From Arion vulgaris (lineage: Eukaryota > Mollusca > Gastropoda > Stylommatophora > Arionidae): a DNA stretch of 64,000 nucleotides. Of the stretch, positions 12,801 through 22,029 are shown piece after piece; positions within the stretch are counted from its first letter, which is position 1, and each line of letters starts with the position of its first letter. The DNA lies in assembly GCA_020796225.1 (NCBI GenBank), contig CM036755.1:47405806-47469805 (forward strand). Reading direction: 5' to 3'. The translations under genes and the position numbers were made by a program. The notes beneath the pieces are model-generated. The model made no database searches. It saw only the letters and a list, made by a program, of their open reading frames with translations, and had not been told where the DNA came from.

Positions 12801-15800
12801 ATTCCATTTCAAAACCACATGTGGGTGTACAGTTCGTCTCCATGTCTCTCTAGGCTGTCCTCTACCTATCTTGCCTCCCTGATTCCATTTCAAAACCACA
12901 TGTGGGTGTACAGTTCGTCTCCATGTCTCTCTAGGCTGTCCTCTACCTATCTTGCCTCCTTGATTCCATTTCAAAACCACATGTGGGTGTACAGTTCGTC
13001 TCCATGTCTCTCTAGGTTGTCCTCTACCTATCTTGCCTCCTTGATTCCATTTCAAAGCCACATGTGGGTGTACAGTTCGTCTCCATGTCTCTAGGCTGTC
13101 CTCTACCTATCTTGCCTCCTTGATTTCATTTCAAAACCACATGTGGGTGTACAGTTCGTCTCCATGTCTCTCTAGGCTGTCCTCTACCTATCTTGCCTCC
13201 TTGATTTCATTTCAAAACCACATGTGGGTGTACAGTTCGTCTCCATGTCTCTCTAGGCTGTCCTCTACCTATCTTGCCTCCTTGATTCCATTTCAAAGCC
13301 ACATGTGGGTGTACAGTTCGTCTCCATGTCTCTAGGCTGTCCTCTACCTATCTTGCCTCCTTGATTTCATTTCAAAACCACATGTGGGTGTACAGTTCGT
13401 CTCCATGTCTCTCTAGGCTGTCCTCTACCTATCTTGCCTCCTTGATTCCATTTCAAAACCACATGTGGGTGTACAGTTCGTCTCCATGTCTCTAGGCTGT
13501 CCTCTACCTATCTTGCCTCCTTGATTCCATTTCAAAGCCACATGTGGGTGTACAGTTCGTCTCCATGTCTCTAGGCTGTCCTCTACCTATCTTGCCTCCC
13601 TGATTCCATTTCAAAACCACATGTTGGTGTACAGTTCGTCTCCATGTCTCTCTAGGTTGTCCTCTACCTATCTTGCCTCCCTGATTCCATTTCAAAACCA
13701 CATGTGGGTGTACAGTTCGTCTCCATGTCTCTAGGATGCCCTCTACCTATCTTGCCTCCTTGATTCCATTTCAAAGCCACATGTGGGTGTACAGTTCGTC
13801 TCCATGTCTCTAGGTTGCCCTCTACCTATCTTGCCTCCTTGATTCCATTTCAAAACCACATGTGGGTGTACAGTTCGTCTCCATGTCTCTCTAGGTTGTC
13901 CTCTACCTATCTTGCCTCCCTGATTCCATTTCAAAACCACATGTGGGTGTACAGTTTGTCTCCATGTCTCTCTAGGATGCCCTCTACCTATCTTGCCTCC
14001 TTGATTCCATTTCAAAGCCACATGTGGGTGTACAGTTCGTCTCCATGTCTCTAGGTTGTCCTCTACCTATCTTGCCTCCCTGATTCCATTTCAAAACCAC
14101 ATGTTGGTGTACAGTTCGTCTCCATGTCTCTCTAGGTTGTCCTCTACCTATCTTGCCTCCCTGATTCCATTTCAAAACCACATGTTGGTGTACAGTTCGT
14201 CTCCATGTCTCTCTAGTCTGTCATCTACCTATCTTGCCTCCCTGATTCCATTTCAAAGCAACATGTGGGTGTACAGTTCGTCTCCATGTCTCTCTAGGCT
14301 GTCATCTACCTATCTTGCCTCCCTGATTCCATTTCAAAACCACATGTGGGTGTACAGTTTGTCTCCATCTCTCTAGGTTGTCCTCTACCTATCTTGCCTC
14401 CTTGATTCCATTTCAAAGCCACATGTGGGTGTACAGTTCGTCTCCATGTCTCTCTAGGCTGTCCTCTACCTATCTTGCCTCCTTGATTCCATTTCAAAAC
14501 CACATGTGGGTGTACAGTTCGTCTCCATGTCTCTCTAGGCTGTCCTCTACCTATCTTGCCTCCCTGATTCCATTTCAAAACCACATGTGGGTGTACAGTT
14601 CGTCTCCATGTCTCTCTAGGCTGTCCTCTACCTATCTTGCCTCCTTGATTCCATTTCAAAGCCACATGTGGGTGTACAGTTCGTCTCCATGTCTCTCTAG
14701 GCTGTCCTCTACCTATCTTGCCTCCTTGATTCCATTTCAAAGCCACATGTGGGTGTACAGTTCGTCTCCATGTCTCTCTAGGCTGTCCTCTACCTATTTT
14801 GCCTCCTTGATTCCATTTCAAAACCACATGTGGGTGTACAGTTCGTCTCCATGTCTCTAGGCTGTCCTCTACCTATCTTGCCTCCTTGATTCCATTTCAA
14901 AGCCACATGTGGGTGTACAGTTTGTCTCCATGTCTCTAGGCTGTCCTCTACCTATCTTGCCTCCTTGATTCCATTTCAAAGCCACATGTGGGTGTACAGT
15001 TCGTCTCCATGTCTCTCTAGGCTGTCCTCTACCTATCTTGCCTCCTTGATTCCATTTCAAAACCACATGTGGGTGTACAGTTCGTCTCCATGTCTCTCTA
15101 GGCTGTCATCTACCTATCTTGCCTCCTTGATTCCATTTCAAAACCACATGTGGGTGTACAGTTTGTCTCCATGTCTCTAGGCTGTCCTCTACCTATCTTG
15201 CCTCCTTGATTCCATTTCAAAACCACATGTGGGTGTACAGTTCGTCTCCATGTCTCTCTAGGCTGTCATCTACCTATCTTGCCTCCTTGATTCCATTTCA
15301 AAGCCACATGTGGGTGTACAGTTCGTCTCCATGTCTCTCTAGGCTGTCCTCTACCTATCTTGCCTCCTTGATTCCATTTCAAAACCACATGTGGGTGTAC
15401 AGTTCGTCTCCATGTCTCTAGGCTGTCATCTACCTATCTTGCCTCCCTGATTCCATTTCAAAGCCACATGTGGGTGTACAGTTCGTCTCCATGTCTCTCT
15501 AGGCTGTCCTCTACCTATCTTGCCTCCTTGATTTCATTTCAAAACCACATGTGGGTGTACAGTTCGTCTCCATGTCTCTCTAGGTTGTCCTCTACCTATC
15601 TTGCCTCCTTGATTCCATTTCAAAACCACATGTGGGTGTACAGTTCGTCTCCATGTCTCTCTAGGCTGTCATCTACCTATCTTGCCTCCTTGATTCCATT
15701 TCAAAGCCACATGTGGGTGTACAGTTCGTCTCCATGTCTCTCTAGGTTGTCCTCTACCTATCTTGCCTCCCTGATTCCATTTCAAAGCCACATGTGGGTG

Positions 15801-18144
15801 TACAGTTCGTCTCCATGTCTCTCTAGGCTGTCCTCTACCTATCTTGCCTCCCTGATTCCATTTCAAAGCCACATGTGGGTGTACAGTTCGTCTCCATGTC
15901 TCTCTAGGTTGTCCTCTACCTATCTTGCCTCCCTGATTCCATTTCAAAGCCACATGTGGGTGTACAGTTCGTCTCCATGTCTCTCTAGGTTGTCCTCTAC
16001 CTATCTTGCCTCCCTGATTCCATTTCAAAGCCACATGTGGGTGTCTGGTTTTCTGCAATATTAATATATGTCCCAACCACTTCCATCTCCTATGTTTTAT
16101 TTCCTTATTGATATTGTTGATGCCTAAGCGCCGGGTGATCTCGCTTTTTGGTATTCTCTGATCACCAACGAATTTAGATAATTCTTCTGAGACATCTTTC
16201 CTCAAAGCCTCTTATGGGACTGTATGTTTTGGTTCTTGTTCTCCATGTCTCTGATCCATACGGTAGGACTGAGCGCACATTTGAGCTTAATCTGTGTCCT
16301 ATAAGCTGATGATTGTGGCGTCTGTGGCTTAGGGAATAGTGACTCGGTCTATTAACCCCGACGTTCTGAGTTCGAATCACGCTGTGGACAGTTTGGTTGC
16401 AAATTGTTTCGCGTGGATTTTTACAAAGGGCGATGGCACCACCCGTTCAGAAAGCAATGGCAAACTACTGAACGTAATAATGCCTAGAAAAATCACAGTG
16501 TTAAAAAGCTGGGGTTGATTCGCAAAGTCCTGTAAAGGATATGCAATGAACTTTTTTTAAGCTGATGATCTACATATGTTGTCCATGGTTTAAATGCTGC
16601 AGCTTTCATTCCAATTCTTGTGTTGATATTAATACTATCAAATGTTTGTTTTTCTGTTTTACCTTGTGTTATTAATATAACCTGCTAGATTTTGTATCTC
16701 TTATTTGTTCTATTTTCACAACTTATTTATTTATATCTATTACTTTTTTTCCGATCCAGAAGCACTTGAGCTTTTCAGCTCTTCGGCTCCGTGCCATGGA
16801 CATCGTAACCATTCGGTTCGGTGCCACGAACACCGTAAATCTGGGGAATCTGTGACTTTTCTGCCATCCCGCGGAATTGAACCCGCACACACAGAGGGAT
16901 AGTCACCCGTAGTCCAACACGCTACGAACACGTTGGGCAGACGGGCATATCTATTACTTTAAGCTATTACCACACCTTATTTATTTTTATTAAAATCCTT
17001 TGCTTAGGGTTAGTACCACAACTTTTATGTTTTTTCTTTTACGTTGTGCTATTACCACAATTATTTTCTTTTACGTTGTGCTATTACCACAATTATTTTC
17101 TTTTACGTTGTGCTATTGCAACTTTTTTCCAAATTACTTTATGCTATTTCAACAACTTTTTTGTTTTTAATTATTACTTTGTGCTATTACCACAGCATTT
17201 TCCTTTAACTTTGTGCTATTCCAACAACTTGTTTTGTTTTTACTGTATGCTATTATCACAACTTTTTCCTTTTTCTTTGTGCTATTACTACTTTTTTCAT
17301 TCACTTTGTGCTGTTTTCACAACTTTTTGTTTTTCTTTTACTGTGTGCTATTACCACAACATTTTTACATGTTTTTTTTTATCTTTTACCTTTTCAAAAT
17401 ACAGATAAAATATCACCGAGTAAAGTCATGAAAATGGAAGACGAGAAACCAGAGATAAACTTAAGCCATTTCGACATAAGAAAAGTCATTTCACCAGCAC
17501 TTCATGCAGCTCTGCAAAGACCAGTTAGCATATCAATGCCACCACATCCGAGTCATCATCACAGTTGCCAACTTCATCAGCAGCATCATAAAGGTCCGTC
17601 GCAGCAAATTATCGTTTCTGGCATTGCTTGCAATCTACATCCAATGAGGCAACATGTTCGTTACAGTTCAGATTTTCAACGACCAGATTTACAAGAGTTT
17701 AATGACCATTCTCAAAACATTCAACCAAAAAGTGGCTTAGTATCAGCCCAACCTCCGCCTGCACATATGCCTATTAAGACGACGCCGTTGTATCGACAGA
17801 AACAGCAACCAAATACGTCTGCTTCTCCAAATTCACATAATACCCTGCAGATTTATAAAAATGTATCTTCGGTCCCAGAAGATACTGATAAATGTCTCAA
17901 TTCGAGACCCAACTTTCAGCTTGTGAGAGATTCACATTTCTTGGCTCTCCCACAATCTTCGCAATCATTTGTTGAACATGACAGATTAAAAAACGGGAGA
18001 AGTAGATCGTCTAACAGCTCATCATCTACTCCCTATTTTATGTTTCCACCACGTTCCATGACTGAGCCAGTAAAGATGGACGTAAACGAGACTTGTGGTT
18101 GCTTAAGCTGTGAGAATCAGATGGGGTTTCCTACTGTCATGTAA
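719..18144 (+). CDS. T-box transcription factor gene, last four exons
   Basis: The 3' part of a T-box gene, a sequence-specific nuclear DNA-binding regulator. Four exons join in frame (phases 0, 2, 1) and give 378 visible residues before TAA; the N-terminal half of the T-box lies before the window. The second half of the domain is clear: SMQKFQP (visible residues 5-11), FPQTSF and AVTAYQN (36-49), then NPFAKGFRESG (60-70), the C-terminal DNA-contacting helix of the family. The rest is a low-complexity region rich in His, Gln, Ser and Pro, ending CENQMGFPTVM. Subgroup is not settled: AYQNQQIT recalls Tbx15/18/22 and LKIASNPFAKGFRESG recalls Tbx6. The insert between QVVIQEI and FPQTSF is unusual in sequence. 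The last intron is 9 kb and carries the 81-bp array. No clear poly(A) signal is seen after the stop, because an antisense LINE piece begins there. Confidence 0.9.
906..1262 (-). mobile_element. SINE-A copy, 5'-truncated
   Basis: Starts (minus-strand 3' end) with tgattgattgattgat, the family tail, and reads through the shared body (ggctttccagcctg, aactcgatctcacc). The tRNA-like head is missing. Confidence 0.8.
1263..1960. other. Intron sequence, nothing recognised
   Basis: AT-rich T-box intron. The only structure seen is a direct duplication of about 40 bp (gctatgtctgtctaagatag) at 1799-1880. Confidence 0.5.
1961..3248 (+). mobile_element. SINE-A copy with expanded tRNA-like head
   Basis: A tRNA-derived SINE: the head resembles Pol III box A (gtagtgtagcggttagg) and box B (aagttcgatcca at about 2878), the body is shared with at least eight other copies, and the tail is ctatcaatcaatcaa. 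The head has been expanded to about 0.9 kb by a 27-bp tandem array. Confidence 0.85.
1967..2857 (+). repeat. 27-bp array, exactly 33 copies, of the SINE-A box A region
   Basis: Units of 27 bp (ctctgtagcgtagcggttag + gtgctcg), 891 bp in all. Variants are mostly gtagcg/gtagtg; the gtagtg form sits at both edges and the gtagcg form fills the centre. Because 27 is a multiple of 3 it makes a long false open frame. Confidence 0.95.
3538..3701. mobile_element. MITE-hAT, complete
   Basis: Terminal inverted repeats cagtggggctcgt-like / acgagccgccactg, flanked by a perfect 8-bp direct repeat ggattaaa at 3530-3537 and 3702-3709. An 8-bp duplication is the hallmark of hAT transposons. No coding capacity. 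Confidence 0.85.
3780..4300. other. Intron sequence, nothing recognised
   Basis: T-box intron; no repeat family shared elsewhere in the window and no splice-flanked exon were found. Confidence 0.4.
4416..4894. mobile_element. MITE-G inside SINE-C
   Basis: Ends gctggctggctcc and gtagctaatcagc are imperfect inverted repeats, flanked by TA (or CTAG) on both sides. The body matches the uninterrupted copy at 50811-51029. Confidence 0.75.
4527..4773 (-). mobile_element. SINE-F inside MITE-G
   Basis: Poly(T) at 4528-4538 is the minus-strand poly(A) tail. Flanked by near-identical aacaatcagc / aacaatgagc. Shorter than the copy at 48375-48702, lacking the box B segment. Confidence 0.75.
5268..6560 (-). 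mobile_element. RTE-like LINE, reverse transcriptase fragment
   Basis: Minus-strand reading from 6560: DQEKAFDRVNICKLWKILEE, then an in-frame TGA, then SGVRQGCVLSPLLF, NELLFADDQCLIHQNEQDL (catalytic FADD), and INQVKEFKYLGSIFTEDGK. Coding continues with frameshifts to the 3' tail. 5'-truncated and inactive. Confidence 0.85.
5350..5541 (-). repeat. 32-bp array, 6 copies, of the LINE 3' terminus
   Basis: Exactly 6 x 32 bp (gtcgtcacactgctaccggg + ttgttgctcagt). The same sequence occurs once at the 3' end of the related LINE at 53610-53625 (cggtagcagtgtgacgac), so the array is a multiplied LINE end. Confidence 0.9.
6600..6985 (-). mobile_element. Decayed LINE C-terminal fragment
   Basis: The minus strand has broken frames with Cys/His-containing sequence reminiscent of LINE C-terminal knuckles (ILQNCP). 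Weak evidence; could be another repeat. Confidence 0.4.
6985..7105 (-). mobile_element. SINE-B fragment
   Basis: ggcaggtaacagtggttcta and ggccccggtaaccactc match the SINE-B heads at 28540, 39509 and 46610. Confidence 0.75.
7358..7422 (+). CDS. T-box gene exon (C-terminal T-box helix)
   Basis: 65 nt, too short for ordinary ORF lists. Starts after aatcaacag and ends at gtagtt. Encodes ITTLKIASNPFAKGFRESGKT plus two bases of the next codon (AG|G, Arg). It continues exactly from AYQNQQ of the previous exon, as in other T-box proteins. Confidence 0.92.
7490..7945. repeat. Extreme A/T low-complexity tract
   Basis: About 450 bp of almost only runs of T and A (for example ttttaaatttttt), beginning about 70 bases after the donor of the second T-box exon. 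Confidence 0.9.
8069..8139. mobile_element. MITE-hAT, internally deleted (71 bp)
   Basis: Starts cagtggcggctcgt, ends gagccgcccctg, with a perfect 8-bp duplication tatttaat on each side. Only the two ends remain. Confidence 0.85.
8197..8375 (+). CDS. T-box gene exon (post-T-box linker)
   Basis: Acceptor gcacag, donor gtaagt; completes the split Arg codon and ends with one base of a Tyr codon. Encodes MPFDSFMTAIPNML and the rest of 59 residues with no known domain; Tyr/Asn-rich end (NKRYYDRHANIDS). Confidence 0.85.
8427..8622 (+). mobile_element. SINE-D copy
   Basis: tRNA-like head (gttcgtagcgcgttgga; ggttcaattcc), body with ggcaccgaaccgaagggtta, poly(A) end. Other copies at 16749, 39885 and 49945. 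Confidence 0.8.
8686..8945 (-). mobile_element. SINE-C copy
   Basis: Minus-strand copy: 3' part tcgaacgatccataccgacc, body ttgtgccagttatgc, head cttacgacatgccttgtatg. Confidence 0.8.
8999..9164. mobile_element. MITE-hAT, complete
   Basis: 166 bp, ends cagtggcggctcgtgatcat / acgagccgccagtg, flanked by ttcatcat / ctcatcat (7 of 8 bases match). Confidence 0.85.
9165..9355 (-). mobile_element. LINE 3' tail
   Basis: Minus strand: [20 protein letters not shown], a common non-LTR C-terminal motif, ending in the catcatcat tail. Confidence 0.75.
9356..9645. repeat. Tetranucleotide-rich microsatellite
   Basis: Imperfect gtct/gcct runs, then gtat/gtgagtg runs. Low complexity. Confidence 0.85.
9646..10195. 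other. Intron sequence with a SINE-A scrap
   Basis: 9976-10060 carries a SINE-A body fragment (actacggagttcgtgcac). 9830-9920 holds an approximate direct duplication (ctttaacgtatctaaaggct). Otherwise nothing recognised. Confidence 0.5.
10196..16320 (-). mobile_element. LINE C-terminal region hosting the 81-bp array
   Basis: Unique LINE sequence lies on both sides of the array. Upstream on the minus strand (16050-16320): QLIGHRLSSNVRSVLPYGSE, RRLGINNINKEIKHRRWKWL. Downstream (10200-10340): RRNVDREQEE and a tail DLVGRNVLRLYASWGVKTRR. Joined, these are the ordinary end of a non-LTR ORF2, so the array grew inside a LINE copy. Confidence 0.85.
10343..16044 (-). repeat. 81-bp satellite-like array, about 71 copies
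   Basis: The unit is 81 bp (27 codons: RETWRRTVHPHV and ALKWNQGGKIGRGQP on the minus strand), with a frequent 79-bp variant lacking one 'tc' of tctctc. Copies are about 95% alike and differ at a few shared sites (aagcc/aaacc, cctgatt/cttgatt, ggctg/ggttg, cctcta/catcta) in mixed combinations. Lies in the last T-box intron. Confidence 0.95.
16320..16556 (+). mobile_element. SINE-E, complete copy
   Basis: tRNA-like head with box A tggcttagggaatagtg and box B gagttcgaatcac, followed by the body shared with 1-105. Confidence 0.75.
16749..16948 (-). mobile_element. SINE-D copy
   Basis: Minus-strand copy; head cccaacgtgttcgtagcgtg, box B gggttcaattcc, tail at gatccagaagcacttgagc. Confidence 0.82.
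16955..17385 (+). repeat. Pyrimidine-rich 32-bp minisatellite before the last T-box exon
   Basis: Unit cttttacgttgtgctattac + cacaattatttt, 32 bp apart at 17041, 17073 and 17105, then more diverged copies up to 20 bases before the acceptor. It supplies the polypyrimidine tract and several cac/ag contexts. Confidence 0.85.
17405..18144 (+). CDS. T-box gene last exon
   Basis: Acceptor aaatacag follows a pyrimidine-rich minisatellite. The phase joins the preceding T to AT (Tyr). Encodes about 245 residues: charged start (PSKVMKMEDEKPE), a His/Gln-rich stretch (PSHHHSCQLHQQHHKG), Ser-rich runs near the end, then TAA. No recognised domain; probably the transactivation or repression tail. Confidence 0.88.
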
Positions 18145-18148
18145 TTGT

Positions 18149-18998
18149 TATTGGTTACTAAACTGACGTCATTGCACTCCGGACAGACCCATAGGTGCTC
18201 AGTCTCCCCAACAGATATCGAAAAGTATGCATACTGATGGTTCCGTGGCTCGCTGATTAAACACACCTCTCACTCTGCCCTCAGGCATCCAGTTCTACTT
18301 GTACAACGGATAACTTCAAACTGCCTAAATCGCTTGATCGATTCAACATCTGTTTTAGTGTCTTCATCCAACAGACAGTCGCGAAGAGACCGAAGAACAT
18401 CCCCCTTATCCATCGTCAACTCCCCAACAATCGATGCTGTTGATGCAAGCCTGGTCGCTCTCTCATTACCGTAAACCCCCGCATGCCCAGGACCGTATAT
18501 CCACGTAAGCCTCTGGAGGTTACATACTTCTATAGACGACATCCACTCATACCGAAACCTGCCCTTCTGGATCTTGTGAAGCATCGACTGAAAGTCAGAT
18601 ACAACAACGGCCCTAGTAAATGAAGTCCCAAAGATCCAATGGAGGGCAGCAGTAACGGCCTCAATCTCCATCGTCACACTATAAGTAGTTGTCCTGTACG
18701 CTTCACTTCGCTCTGCAACAACCCTACCATGCGCATTAGCCAAGAAACCCCAGCCGGACTTCTCACCACGATGAACCGACCCATCGGTATATACAAAATC
18801 AACATTCCTTGCATTATCTTCTATCAGCTGCTTAACTGCGAGATCAGCCTTCATGTGGCCCCAATCTCTACATTCTCTTCCAAGCGTAATGATAACATTG
18901 AGATAGTTGGTCATGCTACCATCTGTTGGGATCCATTCTTCCCTTTTGGTAGGGTCGCAACAGTGGTCACGTGGCCAGTCACTGTCATGTAACTTCAA
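18149..18998 (-). mobile_element. LINE RNase H domain fragment
   Basis: Minus-strand frame with FVYTDGSVHRGEKSGWGF, VTMEIEAVTAAL, VVVSDFQSM and GPGHAGVYGNERATRLA. These are RNase H D-E-D positions; the last Asp of the usual ADRLA is Thr here, so the copy is catalytically broken. The element's 3' end (tttagtaaccaataa) lies within 5-15 bases of the T-box stop. Confidence 0.88.
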
Positions 18999-19004
18999 GT
19001 CAAC

Positions 19005-19143
19005 TTAAAGAACAACCTGGAGACGAAGTCTTCTTGGGGAACTGAAGGGTCATCGACTATTCTAGGAGGCCATAAAAAAACCAGAGAACGGAAAAGGTTG
19101 CGAACAACTGTTGACGTCCTATGCTCCACGAGTGGCGGAGATG
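19005..19143 (+). mobile_element. LINE 3' tail
   Basis: Same tail family as 285-565 (ggagacgaagtcttct, gcgaacaactgttgacgtcc, tatgctccacgag). Confidence 0.7.
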
Positions 19144-19144
19144 A

Positions 19145-19539
19145 ATACGTAAAGAAGTTAATTAATAATCTGAGTTTCTGTGAAAGTTTGACCTTTAATG
19201 ACGTTTTACACTATTGTATATCACACACAAAGTTAAACACACATGTACACTGTGTATATTTACTTCAAGCTACACATATGCAGGGCCGGCTCAAAGCCTA
19301 AATGTGCCCCTGACAAACTTACAATGTGATAACTTGCACATTTCGTTTAATTAAAGAAAATAAACATCATAACATTGTAAGTGTTCAATATATTGTGATG
19401 TAATAAACAAATTAACTGCCATTTAAACAAGTGTTGATGAGAGATCAGTTCGTTATATATCAATTAATATCTCTCACGATCTTTCTTATGGCCGTTTTTA
19501 TCATTCTATTGTGATATACAAACAGCCTAACACCAAGAA
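19145..19539. other. Intergenic, nothing recognised
   Basis: AT-rich; no repeat family seen elsewhere in the window. Confidence 0.4.
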
Positions 19540-20463
19540 CGGGTGCACGTGCACAACCTTCAGTACCAATTGGAGCTCAGATGCTTATCCTTCCGTGGTG
19601 TGTTCGGTTTCAACCAGCGTTTACTGGTTTCGCTCTCCATTAGCCTTTACTGTCCCCAGCCAAACCTGCAAGGCAGCAGGTTGCTATTTTCTTTTGGGGC
19701 AGCGATTCGTAGATGACCTGCCCTCCCGGGTTGATTAGTGTCATCTGCCCAGCTAACCGGTCTTTTTATGGACTACTTGGTTTGCCAACCGTCCAGTTTT
19801 GTGTACGGTTTGCTCCGCTAGCCTTTGATTGCCCCCAATCAAACTACAAGGCAGCATTAGTTCCCTGCAAGCGGAAACGCGCACTGGCTTCACCTCTGCT
19901 GGGTTTTCCAGTTTTTCTGCCCATTCGGGTGGTCCATACACCCTCTCGCCTGCTGCGCCTTTGCGTGCCTGCCGCGCCTCTGCCATGCCAGCCGTGCCAT
20001 ACACTTCTGCCCACCGGTGGGTCCACTCGTGCATCGCCGCATGCCTGCTCGTTCTGCCCTGGTGCCTGCCTCATCGTCACCGTCGTTTCTCTCCGTGCTC
20101 ACATTTGCCTGGGCTGACCGACCGGGGGGCTTAAATTGTACCCCCATCCCTGTGATGGGATCCGAGTTTCGCCCTATGTGGGCCCACGCGCAGCTCAACT
20201 CAAGGCCCAGCATATACAACTGCCGTCTCATTTACCGTACCTCGGGACTGCTATGACACTCAGCTCTGCTCGTGCACAGGGCTCCGAGCTTCGCTCCGTG
20301 TGAGCCCTCTTCTCCATTCGGGATGCACCTCTCGTCCATTCGCGTGCAGCCTTTCCCATCGGCTGGGATGCTGCTGCGGGATTTGTGTTCTAATATTTGC
20401 CATCCCATTTGCCGTAACTCCGGAAGCTCAACTCGAAGGAGATGTTGTTCGCCTGATGTGCGA
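19540..20463 (-). other. rDNA spacer (3' ETS/IGS) attached to the 28S fragment
   Basis: GC-rich sequence, unlike its AT-rich surroundings, continuing directly from the 28S 3' end. It holds loose internal repeats (the gcctttac/gattg...ccaa..aaac..caaggcagca block occurs twice at 19640-19860), as spacers often do. Open frames here in several phases are a result of base composition. Assignment rests on position next to 28S. Confidence 0.6.
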
Positions 20464-21022
20464 GCAAATCTGCTGGCCCAAGGCTCAGCCTCAACAGTTC
20501 GCAGTGAGGTGTCTGCTCTACTGTTTACGACACTCCGACCGAGAACTAAGTCGTCTACAAATGATTTCACACTTCCCTACCGTATGGGGTCAATATCGGA
20601 CAGGTCCCTGCTCCCTTTCGATCGGCGAGACGATAGAGACCTCTTTCTGTGGCTTGACCAGGTCGGGATGGAGCATAACTGCACGTGCTGACCATATCGT
20701 TGCCTCCCGACATAGTGGTGCTAAGAATATCGTTGCATATCTGTTCAGTATTCTGACTTTAAGGCGTTCAGCCATAATCCCTCAGGTGGTAGCCTCGCAT
20801 TATTGGCTTATCAGCCAAGCACGTGAACCAAATCTCTGAACCTGCGGTTCCTCTCGTACTGAGCAGGATTACCATAGCAACGTCTTGTCATCAGTAGAGT
20901 AAAACTAATCTGTTTCACGACGGTATAAACATAGCTCACATTCCTTATTAGTGGGTTAACAATCCAACGCTTGACGAATTCTGCTTGGCATTGATAGGAA
21001 GAGCTGACATCGAAGCATTAAA
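20464..21022 (-). pseudogene. 28S rRNA 3'-end fragment, decayed
   Basis: Read on the minus strand, this follows the last ~550 bases of eukaryotic 28S rRNA: CTTCGATGTC, the AGCGTTGGATTGTT block, GTACGAGAGGAACCGCAGGT (sarcin-ricin side), GTGCTTGGCTGA, GGATTATGGCTGAACGCCT, and near the 3' end TTTGTAGACGACTTAG and GTAGAGCAG. Many C-to-T type changes in blocks that are normally invariant show that it is not a working copy. It is 5'-truncated near an A/T run at about 21020. Confidence 0.85.
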
Positions 21023-21666
21023 AAAAAAACATATTAAATATATAGGCATGAGGAACATTTTGTCTACACCAGTGTTGTCCAATGTTTTTATATAGGGCCT
21101 ACTGTGGCGCATTTGACTGATTTGCTAGGGATGTGTTGACGCCATATCTTTTCTTAAAAGAAAGAAAGAAGAAAGTTGACGCCATATGGCCATTACAATA
21201 ATAATACAAACAATAATACTAGTAATAAAATAATATTTATAATATTATTAATAAAAAGTAAAAGAAGATGAAAACATTATCATGACTTATAATCCTGTTT
21301 AATTTTAAAAAAAAATTGTACTTACATTTTAATTAGTGGGGAAATTTGGCACCACGTATTCGCTTCAAGTTGAAAAAAAAATTATGATTTATAATTGGAA
21401 CAGGCTGCTCTTAGTGCATCATCTAAGTGTGAGTCTGCCAGGCAGGATCGGTTTTTATAATGTTCATAGATGAAATGCGTCTTCACATAGTTATGTTGAA
21501 CCAAAGCACTAATATATTTTCAGAGCAGTGCTACTATTCAGCGATATTTATTCTTGCCCACCAAAGCACAGTGTGCACGTTAAGCTGTCAGAATGAACAT
21601 TAGTAATGAAAGCATTTTTTTCAGCCCAAACATGTTACTTTTTTTCTACATATGTAGACACATTTA
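21023..21666. other. Intergenic, nothing recognised
   Basis: AT-rich sequence with ataata runs at 21190-21260. No coding signal. Confidence 0.4.
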
Positions 21667-21893
21667 TTAACCCTTTCCCTGCTACATACTTTCTGAAGGC
21701 TGAGCTAAAAACAGCTACTCTTTGTTTCTAGGTCACAAACGTGAATGTACGCCTATAGCAGTGACAGTAGCAATGTATAACGTGTTAACACGTCTTTAGC
21801 CCACAGAGGAGAGATAATTACAGACGTGTTAATGCGTCTTTATAAGTGAATGGGAAAAACGTATATATACGTCTTTAGCAGCTAAAGGGTTAA
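21667..21893 (-). mobile_element. MITE-PB (piggyBac-like) copy 1
   Basis: 227 bp, bounded by TTAA on both sides; ends ttaaccctttccctgcta and tagcagctaaagggttaa form inverted repeats. Same length as the other two copies, opposite orientation. Confidence 0.88.
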
Positions 21894-22029
21894 GTTAGAT
21901 TAAACATTTCTAAATAAACTGCCAGTCTAAGATTATTGAAAACCTTCCCCTCTCTACGATTTTTAAAGTCAGATTGAACATTTGTAAACAAAATTGTCAC
22001 TTCAAAATAAAAACAGGGAAGATCAAAAC

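Noticed and set aside
10343..16044. Possible CRISPR-like array
   Set aside because: Repeats are directly adjacent, with no unique spacers and no cas genes, in eukaryotic intron sequence.
10324..16205. Many open frames of 60-260 codons on both strands with repeated 27-residue units
   Set aside because: All are readings of the 81-bp array; the plus-strand frames are shadows of the LINE tail. They are broken wherever a 79-bp unit occurs.
17046..17431. Hydrophobic frames resembling membrane proteins before the last T-box exon
   Set aside because: Thymine-rich minisatellite read as Phe/Leu codons.
19713..20839. Overlapping open frames of 90-180 codons
   Set aside because: They lie in the GC-rich rDNA fragment in several phases, with no protein motif; composition explains them.
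20464..21022. Working 28S rRNA gene
   Set aside because: Only the last ~550 bases are present, and universally conserved blocks carry many substitutions.
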